This document shows, one piece after another, positions 49,427-60,687 of a stretch of DNA of 64,000 bases. The notes beneath the pieces are model-generated. The model saw only the letters and a list, made by a program, of their open reading frames with translations. It made no database searches and had not been told where the DNA came from. Numbering within the stretch: the first letter of the stretch is position 1; each line of letters opens with the position of its first letter. The DNA is from Ectobius pallidus (Eukaryota > Arthropoda > Insecta > Blattodea > Ectobiidae), in the NCBI GenBank assembly GCA_964059195.1, contig CAXKWD010000009.1, positions 86,649,432-86,713,431 of the forward strand, in the 5' to 3' direction. The position numbers were made by a program, and so were the translations under genes.

Positions 49427-49965
49427 GTGTTTAACCTCAGAACACAAGTTTCAAGATCTTCGTCTCACCGTCAGCTGATCACGACTGCCAGGTATTGTGG
49501 ATGGAAGTACCTAGTGATGAGGTTGTTAATAAATTCTCCTCAGTTTTTTGGATGGACAATTTTTCTTAAACTATTAAGTCTGTGCGCTTTCCCACATGTT
49601 TCAAGAGTTTGTCTTCTGTCACTATTTCTTGGCTTTCATCCCAATAGTGTGCTGCTATGGTTGACTTTTCTGTTTGCTGGTATTTTATGTTCCTAAAATG
49701 TTCCGTAACTCTAATTCCATGGGTTGTTTTTGTTTGTCCAATGTATTATATTATCACATTTCTGCAATTAATCTGGTAGATTCTGACTTGCACACTACTG
49801 GGAAAAGGACCATGAAATAAATACACAAACCAAACTCTTGAAACATGTGCAAAATACAAAGAACTAATAATCTCGAGAAAAATTGTTAATCCAAAAAACA
49901 GAGGAAAGTTGATTAATTTTGACATCTCTGCATATGTTCTGAGGTAAAACACTTTTCTAATGAAG
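49427..49965 (-). pseudogene. Penelope-like element fragment with inverted flank
   Basis: On the minus strand the interval 49760-49590 reads as a PLE nuclease region (GQTKTTHGIRVTEHFRN, then EKSTIAAHYWDE). The block 49795-49960 (+) carries a related inverted end (GAAACATGTGCAAAATACAA) that mirrors 49440-49600. It is heavily decayed. Confidence 0.6.
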
Positions 49966-50164
49966 TATGTTTGTTCGTAAGGATGTTCTGATACTTATTA
50001 GCACTTCACTGTGTGATTCCCACTCACTAGCTACATAATACAGGAAAATAAATACATAAAGTTACCTTGATAACACATATCAACACAGCCCTCTTAATTT
50101 AGAAGACCAGAAGGTTGAGAATTGGCAACCAACCAACCTAATGTCTAACATACAAGACAGCTTA

Positions 50165-50993
50165 TCTCTATACATATAAAAGGCTTTGTCCTGACTGACA
50201 GGAATCAACGTACAGCCTAAACTATAACAGGTAGAGACTTGAAATTTTGATAGTACCTTCGTTTCGTAATGTAGATGCTCACTAAGAAAGGATTTTGAAA
50301 AATTCTGATTCTAAATGCCAAAAATTAAATGTTTTTGAAAATACTTAATCCCTTTTTACATAGAATTATCAATTCCAAATCACAGAATATATTGTTGCCA
50401 AATGGTATCAGATGGGCTTGGAAAAAACAAATGAAATGCACTTTTGACAAATAAGAGAACTTATCAAAATATTTCATGTTATAAATAAATATTACAGAAT
50501 GAAAACCACTAAAATAATGGAATCACATAACTTTCTCTACCCTGGACATAGAGAAAACAAAACGAGGTATGGTAATGTGTATATTATTATATTATATCGC
50601 AGGTTTTTGGAGAGAGAAGTATGAAAGTGATAATGCTTTCTGTTTAATTTCATCCCCAAAACGGTTTTATGGTAACATAAGAGTGGGAAATTTCCCGCCT
50701 CGATATTACAATTTTATGTTACAGGAATTTCTGTTTCTTCTTATTTAAACCTATACCAGGCTTGCTGTGCACTGTACAAGCGATGGGATGCAAAATTCTA
50801 GATCCTCTATGAGCCATAAAAATCTATATCAAGCGTTTTCTGAGGGAATAGTTTGAGTGTAATAAGTCGTTCTTCCTATTTCAAATTATAAATGCCTATA
50901 TAAGGACCTAGAATTTAAAATTGAAAATCCTTCATAAGTTAATTTCCAATTACAAAATACAAAACCCGGGTGACGCCGGGTCTTTTAAGCTAG
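50165..50993 (+). mobile_element. Non-autonomous Helitron, complete (829 bp)
   Basis: Begins A|TCTCTATACATATAAAAGGC and ends with the ACCCGGGTGACGCCGGGT hairpin, CTTTTAAG, CTAG and T. Reverse-complement homologue of 12046-12899, highly similar along its length. Confidence 0.87.
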
Positions 50994-51339
50994 TAAAATA
51001 TATGATAAATATTACACGCTTAATCTCTATTTATTCTGTCACAATACAGTTATGGAGTTCAAATGTAGTAGGCTACTTTGGGAAAACCAATTATAACTTG
51101 CATCAATAGAAAAGGTGAGTAGGCCCTAATAACAAACCATAGCAAGTAGAGGAGAAAGTGTGATTTTTTCGCTCGCTTTTAATGTGGCCCTGCAGGAAGA
51201 GTTGAAAACTATGGTGTGGTGATTGCTCAGAGACAATTGGAAGAGTATTCTGAAACTTGTCGTGCTAATAAGTTTATAAGTTTAGTTTCTGTTCAATGTG
51301 GTATTATAGTATGGTTCAATAGTGAAAATAAACTGACAA
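50994..51339. other. Tao intron 1, flank of the THAP remnant
   Basis: No feature beyond possible 5' sequence of the THAP-containing unit that follows. Confidence 0.35.
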
Positions 51340-51447
51340 ATTGTTTTGTCGGGTTGTAAGTCAGGCTACAAGAAAAGCAATGAGGTAGCGCACTTCTTTA
51401 AACCTCCAAAAATTAAAGAAGTATTTGATAAATGGTATTCAGCAATC
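51340..51447 (+). pseudogene. THAP-type zinc-finger remnant
   Basis: One frame reads VLSGCKSGYKKSNEVAHFFK, then PPKIKEVFDKWYSAI. The GCKSGY.....V.FF..P and W..AI pattern matches the start of a C2CH THAP DNA-binding domain, here missing its later His/Pro part. It runs into the LINE at about 51448. It could be a transposase or host THAP gene fragment; it is not intact. Confidence 0.55.
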
Positions 51448-52162
51448 CTTCGGAAACCTCCCCAGGGGACGTCGCCTTATCGAAGCACTGTCCGTGCAGG
51501 CAGGGAGGTTTGCATGCTTCAATGAAGCAAAGAGCTATACTGAAAGTAGCTTGCTACCAGAAGGGTCACCCATGTCGGAAAGGTCTCTCGAGGAGAAGCC
51601 AGATGAAGGCGTCCTGCAACAACCTATCTTCCATATCCCATCCTGTTTCCTTTCCTTTTCCCAACCCAAACTAAGGTGGGAGGTATCATGCCGAGGGCTG
51701 AATGGCATCAGGGTCAGATGGTGTTGCGAACGATCCACTTGGGGAACTAGGTCGAACCCCATTGTATTTTAGACCTTCTACTTCTGCAGGGGGCTCCGGG
51801 AGTAGAGACAGATTATCCCCCATACTCGTGGGACCGACACTGAGTCTAACATTTTCAAACATCCAGAGCGCTCCTTAGTTGGGACTCTGAGAGCACTGTA
51901 GTAGATAAGAATCTGGCAATGGAACCTGGTGAGCTAGAGCGCTCCTTTACTGGGAACTCAGGTTCTAAGGGGAACACTGCCAGTGAAAGTAGGAGACTGG
52001 AGGGCTCCCTAACGGGCAAAAGGAGAAACCCGAAGCTAGTAAGACAAGAGACGCCAACCTCGGAGAGCTAGCCAGCAAGGTGGGCTCTCTAAAGATTAAA
52101 AAAAAAGTTTATCTGGAGCGGAGAAGAAGAGGAGGCTGGCTAGGCTAGCAGCGGAGAGAGGT

Positions 52163-52872
52163 GTGAAGGAGACTTTGCCCTCTTCTTCTGCTGCAGTTGG
52201 GTCTGTTCTCCTGGGCTCCTCTAATGAGGCGACCACCCCTTCTTCTTCCACTCGGAAGCGACCAAGGCCTTCAACCACTCCGGAAGAAGGCAAACATAAG
52301 AGACCGAAAGCCGCGTATTCAAAGGTGGCCCAGGCTGGGCTCAGGATGGCTATCGTTAGCGAGGGATATCCTGAGGTACAGATTACTCTGGAACACCTAG
52401 TGAGTATTCAGGCAGCTGTCGGCAGGCTTGTGGACGACTTACCGGAAGATTCTGGCGTTGTTCTGCAGTTTGTTGATTGCAGGGGGTAGCCATAGTGGTT
52501 TGTCAGGATGAGAATTCTCAGACTTGGCTTACCGGTATGCTGCCTAGCATGAAGGCGTGGGAGGGCTCCAACCTCAATGGATGCTCTCCCTACTTACAAG
52601 AGGCTGATGGTCTGGATCCCAGGACACCCTGTGGAGACGGATGTCATCTTCAGACGTCTGGTTCGTCAAACCTGAATATTGACACGCGGCAGTGGAGGGT
52701 GCTTGAGCGCAAGGTGGAGCCTAAAGGTGTGAGACTTGTGCTCAGCATAGACTCAGCTGCTGCAAAGGCAATCCTGGAGAAGAGGAAGGGGAAGCTCTTC
52801 TGCAGCACGGGCCAAGCGGTGTTCACCTTGCTGGGAGCTGGAGCCGAGAAGAAGGAGAAGAAGACTGGATAA
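52163..52872 (+). pseudogene. LINE ORF1, frameshifted
   Basis: First part (52163-52489): Ser/Pro-rich with TRKRPRPSTTPEEGKHKRPK, then RMAIVSEGYPEVQITLEHL. Second part (52477-52872) in another frame: RQWRVLERKVEPKGVRLVLS and IDSAAAKAILEKRKGKLFC. The order matches gag-like ORF1 proteins that bind element RNA. No CCHC knuckle is visible. Confidence 0.65.
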
Positions 52873-52877
52873 GGCAT

Positions 52878-53615
52878 ATGGTGAGTACCACTGTTGCTAT
52901 TCACTATGAGCAGGCTAACCTCCAGCATACCTTTGTTGCCTCAAGGGTTCTTGTTCGAAGGCTATTGACTGGAGGGATACAAATCGCCCTGATACAGGAA
53001 CCATGGATTTGTGAGGGCCGTATCATGGGTCTGACAGTAGCAGGCTTTTCTACATTTAGTGCTCGCACTACAGATAGGCCTAGAAAATGTATCCTAATTA
53101 AGGGTATGAGCGCATGGGCACTACCACAGTTCTGCTGTCAGGACGTGGTGGCAGTTTTAGTGAGGTACATAGAGGGAAGTGCAGAGAGGCAATTAGTTGT
53201 CTGCTCAGCATATTTCCCTTATGATTTTGAGGATCCTCCTCTCTCAAGGGAGTTTGAGGACCAAGTTACTTATTGTGGACGAGAGGGACCCGACCTGGTG
53301 GTTGGATGGGACTCTAATTCTCATCATGGGATTTGGGGTAGCACCAACATCAACGCCAGGGGCGAGGCTCTTGCGAACTATATAAGTTCAACGGATCTGG
53401 AAATCCTGAATAACAGTGAACCTACGTACTGCAACAACAGAAGGCAGGAAGCCATAGACATAACACTAGGATCCATAGGAATCCTGGAGGTGAGTGACTG
53501 GAGGGTCAGCAGTGAACTGTCCCTCTCTGACCACAGGCACATAGAATTTCATTTGGCAGGCTCCCGTGATCCAAGAACCTACAGGGACCCCAAGAGGACC
53601 AATTGGGACTCATAA
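52878..53615 (+). CDS. LINE ORF2 N-terminus: AP-type endonuclease (245 aa)
   Basis: AP endonuclease-like nucleases nick the target DNA. Visible signatures are QANLQHTFVASRVLVRRL, IQIALIQEPWICEGRI (catalytic Glu in QEPW), VCSAYFPYD, VVGWDSNSHHGIWGSTNINA (GxDxNxHH), RQEAIDITL and SLSDHRHIEF (SDHR catalytic His). All key residues remain. The start at 52878 follows ORF1 closely. The open frame ends before the RT because of a frameshift at about 53570. Confidence 0.88.
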   Translation: MVSTTVAIHYEQANLQHTFVASRVLVRRLLTGGIQIALIQEPWICEGRIMGLTVAGFSTFSARTTDRPRKCILIKGMSAWALPQFCCQDVVAVLVRYIEGSAERQLVVCSAYFPYDFEDPPLSREFEDQVTYCGREGPDLVVGWDSNSHHGIWGSTNINARGEALANYISSTDLEILNNSEPTYCNNRRQEAIDITLGSIGILEVSDWRVSSELSLSDHRHIEFHLAGSRDPRTYRDPKRTNWDS

Positions 53616-54830
53616 GGAAGACCTGAGGGGCAGGATTGCTGGGAGAATGCCTAGAAATTCTTATAACAAGGAAAACATGGGGGACTGCATTGATTGGATT
53701 ACTGCGGCCCTCAGATCTTCCTTTGAGGATAACTGTCCACTCAGAGTAGTCAGGACAGTAAATGGGAAGTTCCGTTGGAGCTCAACCCTGAGCAAACTTC
53801 GGAACTCCACGCGACGGCTTTATAGTAGAGCTATAGGCAAACAAGATACTGAGAGCTGGGATCTGCATAGGGATGCACAGCATAAGTATAAGCAAGAACT
53901 AAGGAAGTCCTCCAGGGAAGCCTGGAGAGATTTCTGTCAGAGTATTAACGATCTACCAAGTGCGGCTAGATTGCATAAAATTCTAATGCGAGACTCGAGA
54001 GCCAAACTGGGCTCATTATGGACCCCCTCTGGGACATACACTGGCTCGGAGGAGGATACTTTATGACTCTTGCTTGGGACGCATTTCCCTGAATTACAGG
54101 TAGTCAATGAGGAGGCAGTATCCAGTCAGGCTTGCCGGCCTGCTATGCCAAAGATATTGTCACTTACAATCGTATAAAGTGGGCAATTCAATCTTTTGTC
54201 CCTTTTAAAAGTCCAGGGATGGATGGGATTTACCCGGCACTGCTTCAGCAGGGACAGGAATTACTCATTCCAAACCTAGTCAGAATTTTCAGATCTTGCT
54301 TGGCCATGGGTTATGTACACTCGTTGTGGAGGCAGGCAAGACTAGTTTTTATTCCTAAGCCCGGGAGGAGCTCATACCTCAGGCCTAAGGATTTTAGACC
54401 TATTAGTTTGACTTCCTTTCTTCTTAAGACTTTGGAAAGGCTAATAGATAGATACATCAGAGGACTTATCTTTATTGACAGGCCTATGAGTGCTGAACAA
54501 CATGCCTATTAGGCTGGCAAATCTGTGGACATGACGCTTCATCAGCTGATTTCAAGGGTTGAGGAAGTGCTTGACCATGGAGAGCTGGCAATGGCAGTGT
54601 TTTTGGACTTCATATGGCTCTATCTATAGAGAGTTGATTAGACGTGGAGTTAACCTATGTGTAACTCGATGGATTATGGCATCTCTGGAGGGCCGCCGGG
54701 CAATAGTGTCCCTCAATCAGTGTACACTGATTTGCACTATGCCAGAGGCTGCCTCAGGGAGGTGTCGTACCCCCACTTATTTGGTGCCTGGTGGTAGACT
54801 AACTACGTGTCAGGCTCAATGATAGTGGAG
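53566..54830 (+). pseudogene. LINE ORF2 linker and RT, broken
   Basis: Segments WRDFCQSINDLPSAARLHKI, FVPFKSPGMDGIYPALLQQG, LVFIPKPGRSSYLRPKDFRP and ISLTSFLLKTLERLIDRYI are typical RT fingers. A stop (near 54510) and a small deletion around AVFLDF interrupt motif A. Confidence 0.85.
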
Positions 54831-54832
54831 TA

Positions 54833-55480
54833 TAATTTACAATGTACAAAGAAAAGAAAGAAAATAGCATTCTTAGATGTCCTGGTTACGATAATGGCCG
54901 ACCTACCCCTGGGACACATGGTCTACCAATAACCTACCCACACAGACCACTACCTCCATAAAACTTCTTACCACCACCTGAGACAGAAATACGGAGTTAT
55001 CCATTTGTTGATCACAAGAGCCACAAGAGTTTGCAAACCAGAACATCTAAAGACGAGCTTAAACATCTTAACTATGCCATGTGAACTATCTGGTGTGGCA
55101 CAAAAGACATCTATCGAGTTTGCCATCCAAGGCATCCAGCAACCATGGAGGCAGGAAGAAAAACAACCAGTAGCGACGGCTTCTTACCTCCCATATATCA
55201 AGAAAGTAATGGATAGTATAAGGAAACTCCTGACAATTCATGACATGAAGACCATCTACCAGCCTATAAAAAAGATCAGGGATCTACAGGATCCCATGTA
55301 CCGGTAGGCCTAACTGTGTTCAAGCATATATAGGCATTACAAAACGCATCATTCCCACCAGACTGAATGAACATAATAAAGTTGTCTGGAGCAGGTAGAG
55401 AAGTCTTTGGTAGCTCTACATTCCTTCCTGGATGGCCACATGTTGTACAAAGACATTATGTTCTCTCTGCTACAGGTAAA
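54833..55480 (+). pseudogene. Penelope-like element: RT end and GIY-YIG fragment
   Basis: KKIAFLDVLVT, GHMVYQ.PTHTDHYLHKTSY and KYGVIHLLITRATRVCKPEH match the end of PLE RTs. PYIKKVMDSIRKLL and CVQAYIGITKRIIPTRLNEH mark the linker and YIG part. A stop and frame changes disable it. Confidence 0.82.
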
Positions 55481-55489
55481 TTTTTATGC

Positions 55490-57340
55490 TCAGTTACAAC
55501 GAGAAGTCATCGAAATCCACAAATACAGCAATAGTTTCTACTGTAAAGACTTATCAACATCCCTTTAAGTAAGAAAGAGTTTGACACAGAATACCACAAA
55601 ATTATTTCCATATAGCTGAGAATAATGGATTTCATAGGGACTTGATGTTGAAGAAAATAAGAAAATGCAATCAACAAAAAACAAATTAAGGATGCCAACA
55701 CTCTTATACCAATAGAAGAAAAGATGACTTATAAGAAGATAACTTATCACTAGGGACCGGATTTTAGGTTTTTAAAAACACTATTTTAGGTTTTCCATTG
55801 GGTGAAATAGTTTTTTTTTAGGTTTTTTTGTCTAAAATATAGTTTTCGGGTAGAATAATTGGAATAAAGAATTTGAATGTGCTACATAGGATTCAATACA
55901 TAATACTTGTAAAGTTTAACTTAACAAAATTGACTTAAATTTGTGTAAACTTGCTTTAGGACAATATTACACAATTGAAGAAAGAAAGCACAAACAGTCA
56001 AAAGAAGCAGTGGAAATAAGATTGCCTCATATTTCCTGGTTACAGTATATCACAGTATATCTTGCAAGATTCTCAACTGTGAGTTGTATTGAATGACGTC
56101 TGTCATATACAGCATATACAGAGGAGACGTAGTAACCCGGGGGTGCAACGTCATAAAATAACCTCAGAAGAAGAAGAAAAAGAAGAAATTCAGGTCATCG
56201 CCAATCCACTGCCGTAATAAACTCGATTTCATTTGTTTCGGCATAATTAACAAGTCTTCTTAAAACTCAGTCTGACCATTCAGTATGAATAACAGGGAAG
56301 TACTAAAGGCAAACAAGCGGTTTAAAACAGAAATCTATATCCTTGTTCAAACACGGCAACAATGATTGTTCATACGAAATTTTAAAAGAAATACGCCAGT
56401 ACTCTTACACTTCGTCTTTTGATACTGTCCATCCTAGACGACAATGGGTTGAACGAAACGCTGGTGGTATTAATTTCAATCCGACAAAGTTATTGTCTCT
56501 CCGCAAAATATCGATTTCTCAACTGACAAAGAAAAAAGACCAAAAAAAAAGTAGCCTAAATTAGATATTTTAGGTTTTATATCCAGTTTAGGTATATTTA
56601 GGTTTTTATACCCCATTTAGGTATTTTTAGGTGCCAAAGAATTAATGTGGGTGAATCCTATGGACATGATACGAAAAAGTGTATGAATACTTTTTGTTTT
56701 GGAAGTAAGGAAAAAAATAGGTAAAAATCTAAGAATCCGGTACCTACTTATCACCCATGGGCAGATACTAAATTCAGGAAAATCTTCAGAGAACATAATA
56801 TTATTACAGCCCCAGTAAATAGATACAGTCTTAGGAATTTGTTAAGATCCACCAACATTGAGAAAATCCCTCACAACAAAAGATCAGGTATTTATCAATT
56901 TCATTGCAAAGATTGTAATCTGAAATACACTGGTAAAACAATAAATTTGGATGTAAGGGCAAAAGAACATATCAGAAACATTAAATATGCACAGATTGAA
57001 AATCAGCTATAGCCGCCCATGTGTGGGAAGAAGATCATGAAATTAATTTGGAGCCGGAACTTTAAAAGTTTGTGTACGGACATAAGCAACTCACAGTTTG
57101 GGAGAAAATTTATATCTACAAAAACAAAGACCAGCCGATGAATTTTGAAATACCCGCCGAAGATGATTTAATCAAGAGATTGGTTAAATATCCACCAGGT
57201 GTCGCAGCTGCTGTCCTAACCTCAGATGGAGTATAGCTGAGGATGAATCTAGAGGCAGGCTCGAAACATGTTCAGGTTAGTTTCTGTAATTAATGAAGTA
57301 TGTATGTAAAATCTCCATCTCGAGTATTAATAGATATGTA
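55490..57340 (+). mobile_element. Second Penelope-like element, split by a hAT insertion
   Basis: The left part (55540-55750) reads NIPLSKKEFDTEY and AENNGFHRDLMLKKI. The right part (56755-57240) reads FRKIFREHNIITAPVNRYSL, SGIYQFHCKDCNLKYTGKT, VWEKIYIYKNKDQPMNFEIP. YIG has become YTG. The two halves meet inside the conserved TYHPWA segment. A GAAAC-containing tail with stem-forming flanks follows (57216-57280). Confidence 0.85.
55751..56746. mobile_element. hAT-like element (996 bp) with 8-bp target duplication
   Basis: CTTATCAC flanks both sides (55743-55750 and 56747-56754). Ends are TAGGGACCGGATTTTAGG and, reversed, TAGGTACCGGATTCTTAGA. Eight-bp duplications and TAGGG-type ends are typical of hAT. 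A 73-codon frame (56343-56564) with SSFDTVHPRRQWVERNAGGI is a possible transposase or BED-region leftover. Sub-terminal T-rich TTTTAGGTTTTT repeats occur at both ends. Confidence 0.85.
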
Positions 57341-57699
57341 AAGAGGAATTTAAAAAAGGATAATAAAGTCTGGATCCCCATACTAAGAAAGACCGTGCAG
57401 TCAAAAAACCAATAGCCAATCTATGCCCAGGAGAATTCAAGTTACCTACAGCCAATCAACAGTCTTCCCACATGCTGTCCAATCAACAAGCTCTTACTAT
57501 GGAGAGCGCACTGCCACAGGTAGGCAGAGGACTCTTGAGGATGCTGGATAAGTCATCAGTGACACGTTGGGAATGTCAAACCCCACTGGACTACGGTCTA
57601 TAAGTCCAGAAAACTTCTCTAATGATTTCAACGCTGTCTATAAGTCCAGAAAACTTCTCTAATGATTTCAACGCTGGTGATGTAGGTGTTGATCGCCAT
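57341..57699. repeat. Spacer with a perfect 2 x 40-bp tandem duplication
   Basis: GTCTATAAGTCCAGAAAACT and the next 20 bases repeat exactly at 57596-57635 and 57636-57675. The rest of the spacer shows nothing. Confidence 0.8.
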
Positions 57700-59240
57700 C
57701 AAATTTACAGCCCTAGTTTCTGCACCACATGACCCAACGACTCCCTCCCCTTGCAGCTGAGAAAGCAATCCTCGTAAATATGCATCACTTCATAATACCA
57801 TTTTAGGTTCATTTTGTATGAATTTCTTAGCAATTTTACCTAGATTTACAATATTCTTATAAGAAATAGGTTTAGAGCCTGTGACGACACTCTGTTCCAT
57901 TTCTATGCAAGGTGTTCTGACCAGTTATGCAGCCCATAGGTTGGCTACCAGCACTCCCATTGGCTGCCTACGATCTTGCATCTCATTGGTTCTTCCAGCA
58001 CTGGCATATAGCCTACATTGCTGTCAATAGTTTTATAGATGCATATACTTATACCCTACTCAAAGCTCCTGGTGAAAGGGCTCTGGGAGAATCCTGGAAA
58101 TGGGGTGTAGGGGCACAGTCCCTGATGGGGTTTGGAGGCAAAGCCCCCAACAAAGAAAAACAGGAAGGAACTATGTGGCCAGTACAAAGTTACTGTACTC
58201 GAAACTCCTGGTGTAGAAGGTCTCATGGATGTTAGTAGTGGATCCAGGGGAACAATCCCTGATAGGGTTTTGGTGCCAAAGCCCCCAATATAAAAAAAAA
58301 AGGGAATCTGGGGCCGATACCAAGTTTCTGCATCAGGTAGAAAGCCTCGATTAGTGACTCAGCCACTGATACCACGTTTTCACCATTAGGTTTCTAGAAT
58401 TGAATATTGTCCACATGACCCTCTTCCACCTAGACAATAGAATATTTCCAGTGCAAGGAAGGTGTGATTTATCAGCTGTTCATAGCGCCATTTTAGGTTA
58501 ATTATGTGTCCAACTTTTCACAATTTTACTTAGACCTCTATTTAGAATCTTGGTACAAATGGAAAGTACTAAAATATGGAATCTAAAGGTTCTACAGAAT
58601 AATACAACACCAAACTTGGCTGTTTTTCTCATTTATAAAACAGAAATAGGTATCAAAAGCAGCAGAGTATCAGGGTCTAGTCAGCAACTCTGCTCCCTTC
58701 CATGCTAAGTCTTTCCGCCCAGTATCCAGGCCCTGGCTTGGGCGTCAACACTCCCATTGGCTGCCGACAACCTTCCACCTTCATTGGTCCTTCCTGCACA
58801 GGCTCATCCATTGCTGTTAATAGTTTTATATACCAGTACCGGTACTCATTTAGTAATATTATGGTTAGGACCCCGTTACTGTTATAATAATTAAGTTAAG
58901 TACTTAAAGCTCATAGTGAAGACAGTCTGGGAGAAACTTGGAGAGGGCGTCCAGGTATGCAGGTCCTGATGGGGCTTGGGGACAAAGACCCTCAACAAGA
59001 AAAACAGTAAGGAACTACGTGGCTGATACCGACTTACCGAACTTGAAGTTCCTGATGAAGGGGGTCTGGTGGATGTATGCAGGGGGTCCAGAGGCACAGC
59101 AGGTCCAGGGCCATTAACTTTCTGTGTCCAGTAGAAATTTCCTTGATTAGCAACTGAACCACTGAGACCACGTTTTCACTGTTAGATTTCCGGCATTGAA
59201 TACTGTCCGCATGACCTAATGCCCTCTCCCAGCCCGGCAA
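57700..59240. repeat. Two tandem copies of a 750-bp block, plus partial third at 60000-60270
   Basis: Copy 1 (about 57710-58470) and copy 2 (about 58480-59235) share CACTCCCATTGGCTGCC, CTGATGGGG(T/C)TTGG and ACCACGTTTTCAC. The segment after each (TCAGCTGTTCATAGCGCC, GGTTCTACAGAATAATACAA) reappears at about 60030-60240. Small frames inside are not conserved between copies. Confidence 0.7.
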
Positions 59241-59428
59241 CAGAACAACGTCTAGCGCAAGGAGATCGTGATTTCACAGCTAGACAAAGTCGCAATGTAG
59301 GGGGGACCCATCTCATGATGTGTGCAGGTTTCCACGGACAGGTGATGTTTTTTTGTTTCTCAGCGAGGCAAGTTGACCAACATGACGCTTCTTGTACATT
59401 GCTTATCAAGTTATCATATATCATTAGT

Positions 59429-59720
59429 GAGATGTTCTGTTAGGTTATGAACAGTGATATTAAATTAGTAGGGCATTCTGAATTCTCCCGAAATTATAGT
59501 TTAGTGGTAGTTAGGTTAGGAACGGTGTTACTAATTAGAGACAGGTTCTGTTAGGTTATGTACGGTGATATTAATTTAGTAGGGCATTCTGAATTCTGTA
59601 GAAGTTCTAGTTTAGTGGCAGTTAGGTTAGGAACGGTCATGTTAGTATTAGTGACATGTTCTGTTAGGTTTTGAACAGTGATATTAATTTAGCAGGGCAT
59701 TCTGAATTCTCCCACTTCGT
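59429..59720. repeat. Tandem repeat, about 114-bp unit x 2.5
   Basis: GTTCTGTTAGGTT...GTGATATTAA.TTAG.AGGGCATTCTGAATTCT recurs three times, starting near 59432, 59546 and 59659. No coding pattern. Confidence 0.8.
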
Positions 59721-59796
59721 AAATGCGCCATATTGTACCTCCCGCGAGGTTCGTTGTATTGGTGAACCTGTTTCCCGGAATTAAACTTGTTCAGCT

Positions 59797-59900
59797 GGTG
59801 TGACGTCACACCTCTAATGTCCAATCACAAGTTTCTTCATATGGAGATAAAAATATGGTGGAATTCACGCTACTTTTCGCTAGATCGTGTCATAAAAGAA
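59797..59900 (+). promoter_or_regulatory. CRE-CCAAT-TATA module, copy 2
   Basis: A perfect 16-bp palindrome GGTGTGACGTCACACC (59797-59812) contains a CRE, followed by CCAATCACAAGTTTC (59821) and CATAAAAGAAAGTG (59891). Same order as at 11025-11093. It sits inside Tao intron 1 and likely belongs to a dispersed element. Confidence 0.45.
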
Positions 59901-60670
59901 AGTGAAATTATTCCTCGAGGCAACATCTTCTTTCTAGAGAGCTATCAAAACAAAATAAATGTGACAGGCTATTAGGTGTTTTATGAGGAGAAAGTTGGTT
60001 TTCAAATTGGGCCCCCCTACAATGTGATTTTACCCACAGCTGTTCACAGTGTTATTTAAGGTTAATTGTGTGTCCACTTTTCAATGATTTTACTTACTTT
60101 AGAGTCTTTATACAAATGTGAGATGCTTATAGCCTATATGGAATCTATAGGTTCTAAAGAATAATACAACATCAAATTTGGCTGTTTTCAGCGTTTCTAA
60201 AATAAAAATATCACAGGGAGCAGAATGTATGACCATTCCTAAGTGTCGGACTGTCCCCAAAAGGTATTTATATAGCGTACAGATTCTACTGTTTTAAAGA
60301 ACAGGATATTTCACTGTAGTTTCTCCCAATAGCAGTGCAGTATTATGCGTAAACTTGGAAAGTGATACTGCAAACAATCTACTGAAAACAAGTTGTCAAT
60401 ATGAGAAACCTAAACACTAAGAATAAACTAAGGTCTAGCTAGACCTACTATTGCTAGAGACAGATCATCATAATTGATGGTATCACATAACCTAACAAGC
60501 TTAAAACAGGCCTAAGCACAAGATTAGAGAAGGTAACTAAAAACAGGCTTTCTCCAACATATGATTTGACATGTCAAAAATTATAATTAGGCAAGGGCAA
60601 AGTGTAGAATACAAAAAATAAACACTTGACATAAACAGAGAATTATTTATGTTTTTAAGGGGGTACTCAC

Positions 60671-60687
60671 CTGGGTACAGCTGGCAT
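60671..60687 (-). CDS. Tao: Tao exon 1: start codon and 17 coding bases
   Basis: Encodes MPAVP plus two bases of Arg6, then a consensus donor AG|GTGAGT. Joined to exon 2 it gives [19 protein letters not shown], matching the conserved [13 protein letters not shown] start of Tao kinases. The phase (2 bases) is exactly what exon 2 needs. The minus-strand sequence upstream contains an in-frame TAG near 60793 and no in-frame ATG between, supporting this start. No homology search was possible, but a chance match in residues, phase and donor is unlikely. Confidence 0.85.

Larger units (their letters stand above)
51448..54832 (+). mobile_element. LOA/R1-like non-LTR retrotransposon, 3'-truncated
   Basis: GC-richer than its surroundings. 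The order is a 5' leader (51448-52160), ORF1 (52163-52872, two frames), ORF2 endonuclease (52878-53615), then linker and RT N-terminus (53566-54830). RT is lost after motif A, so no YADD box is present. A PLE follows directly. Frameshifts in ORF1 and ORF2 make it inactive. Confidence 0.85.

Noticed and set aside
51425..51772. 115-codon frame (+) as a host gene
   Set aside because: Spans the junction of the THAP remnant and the LINE leader in a different frame from the THAP signature.
57927..58235. 102-codon frame (+)
   Set aside because: Lies in a tandemly duplicated block and the frame is not kept in the second copy.
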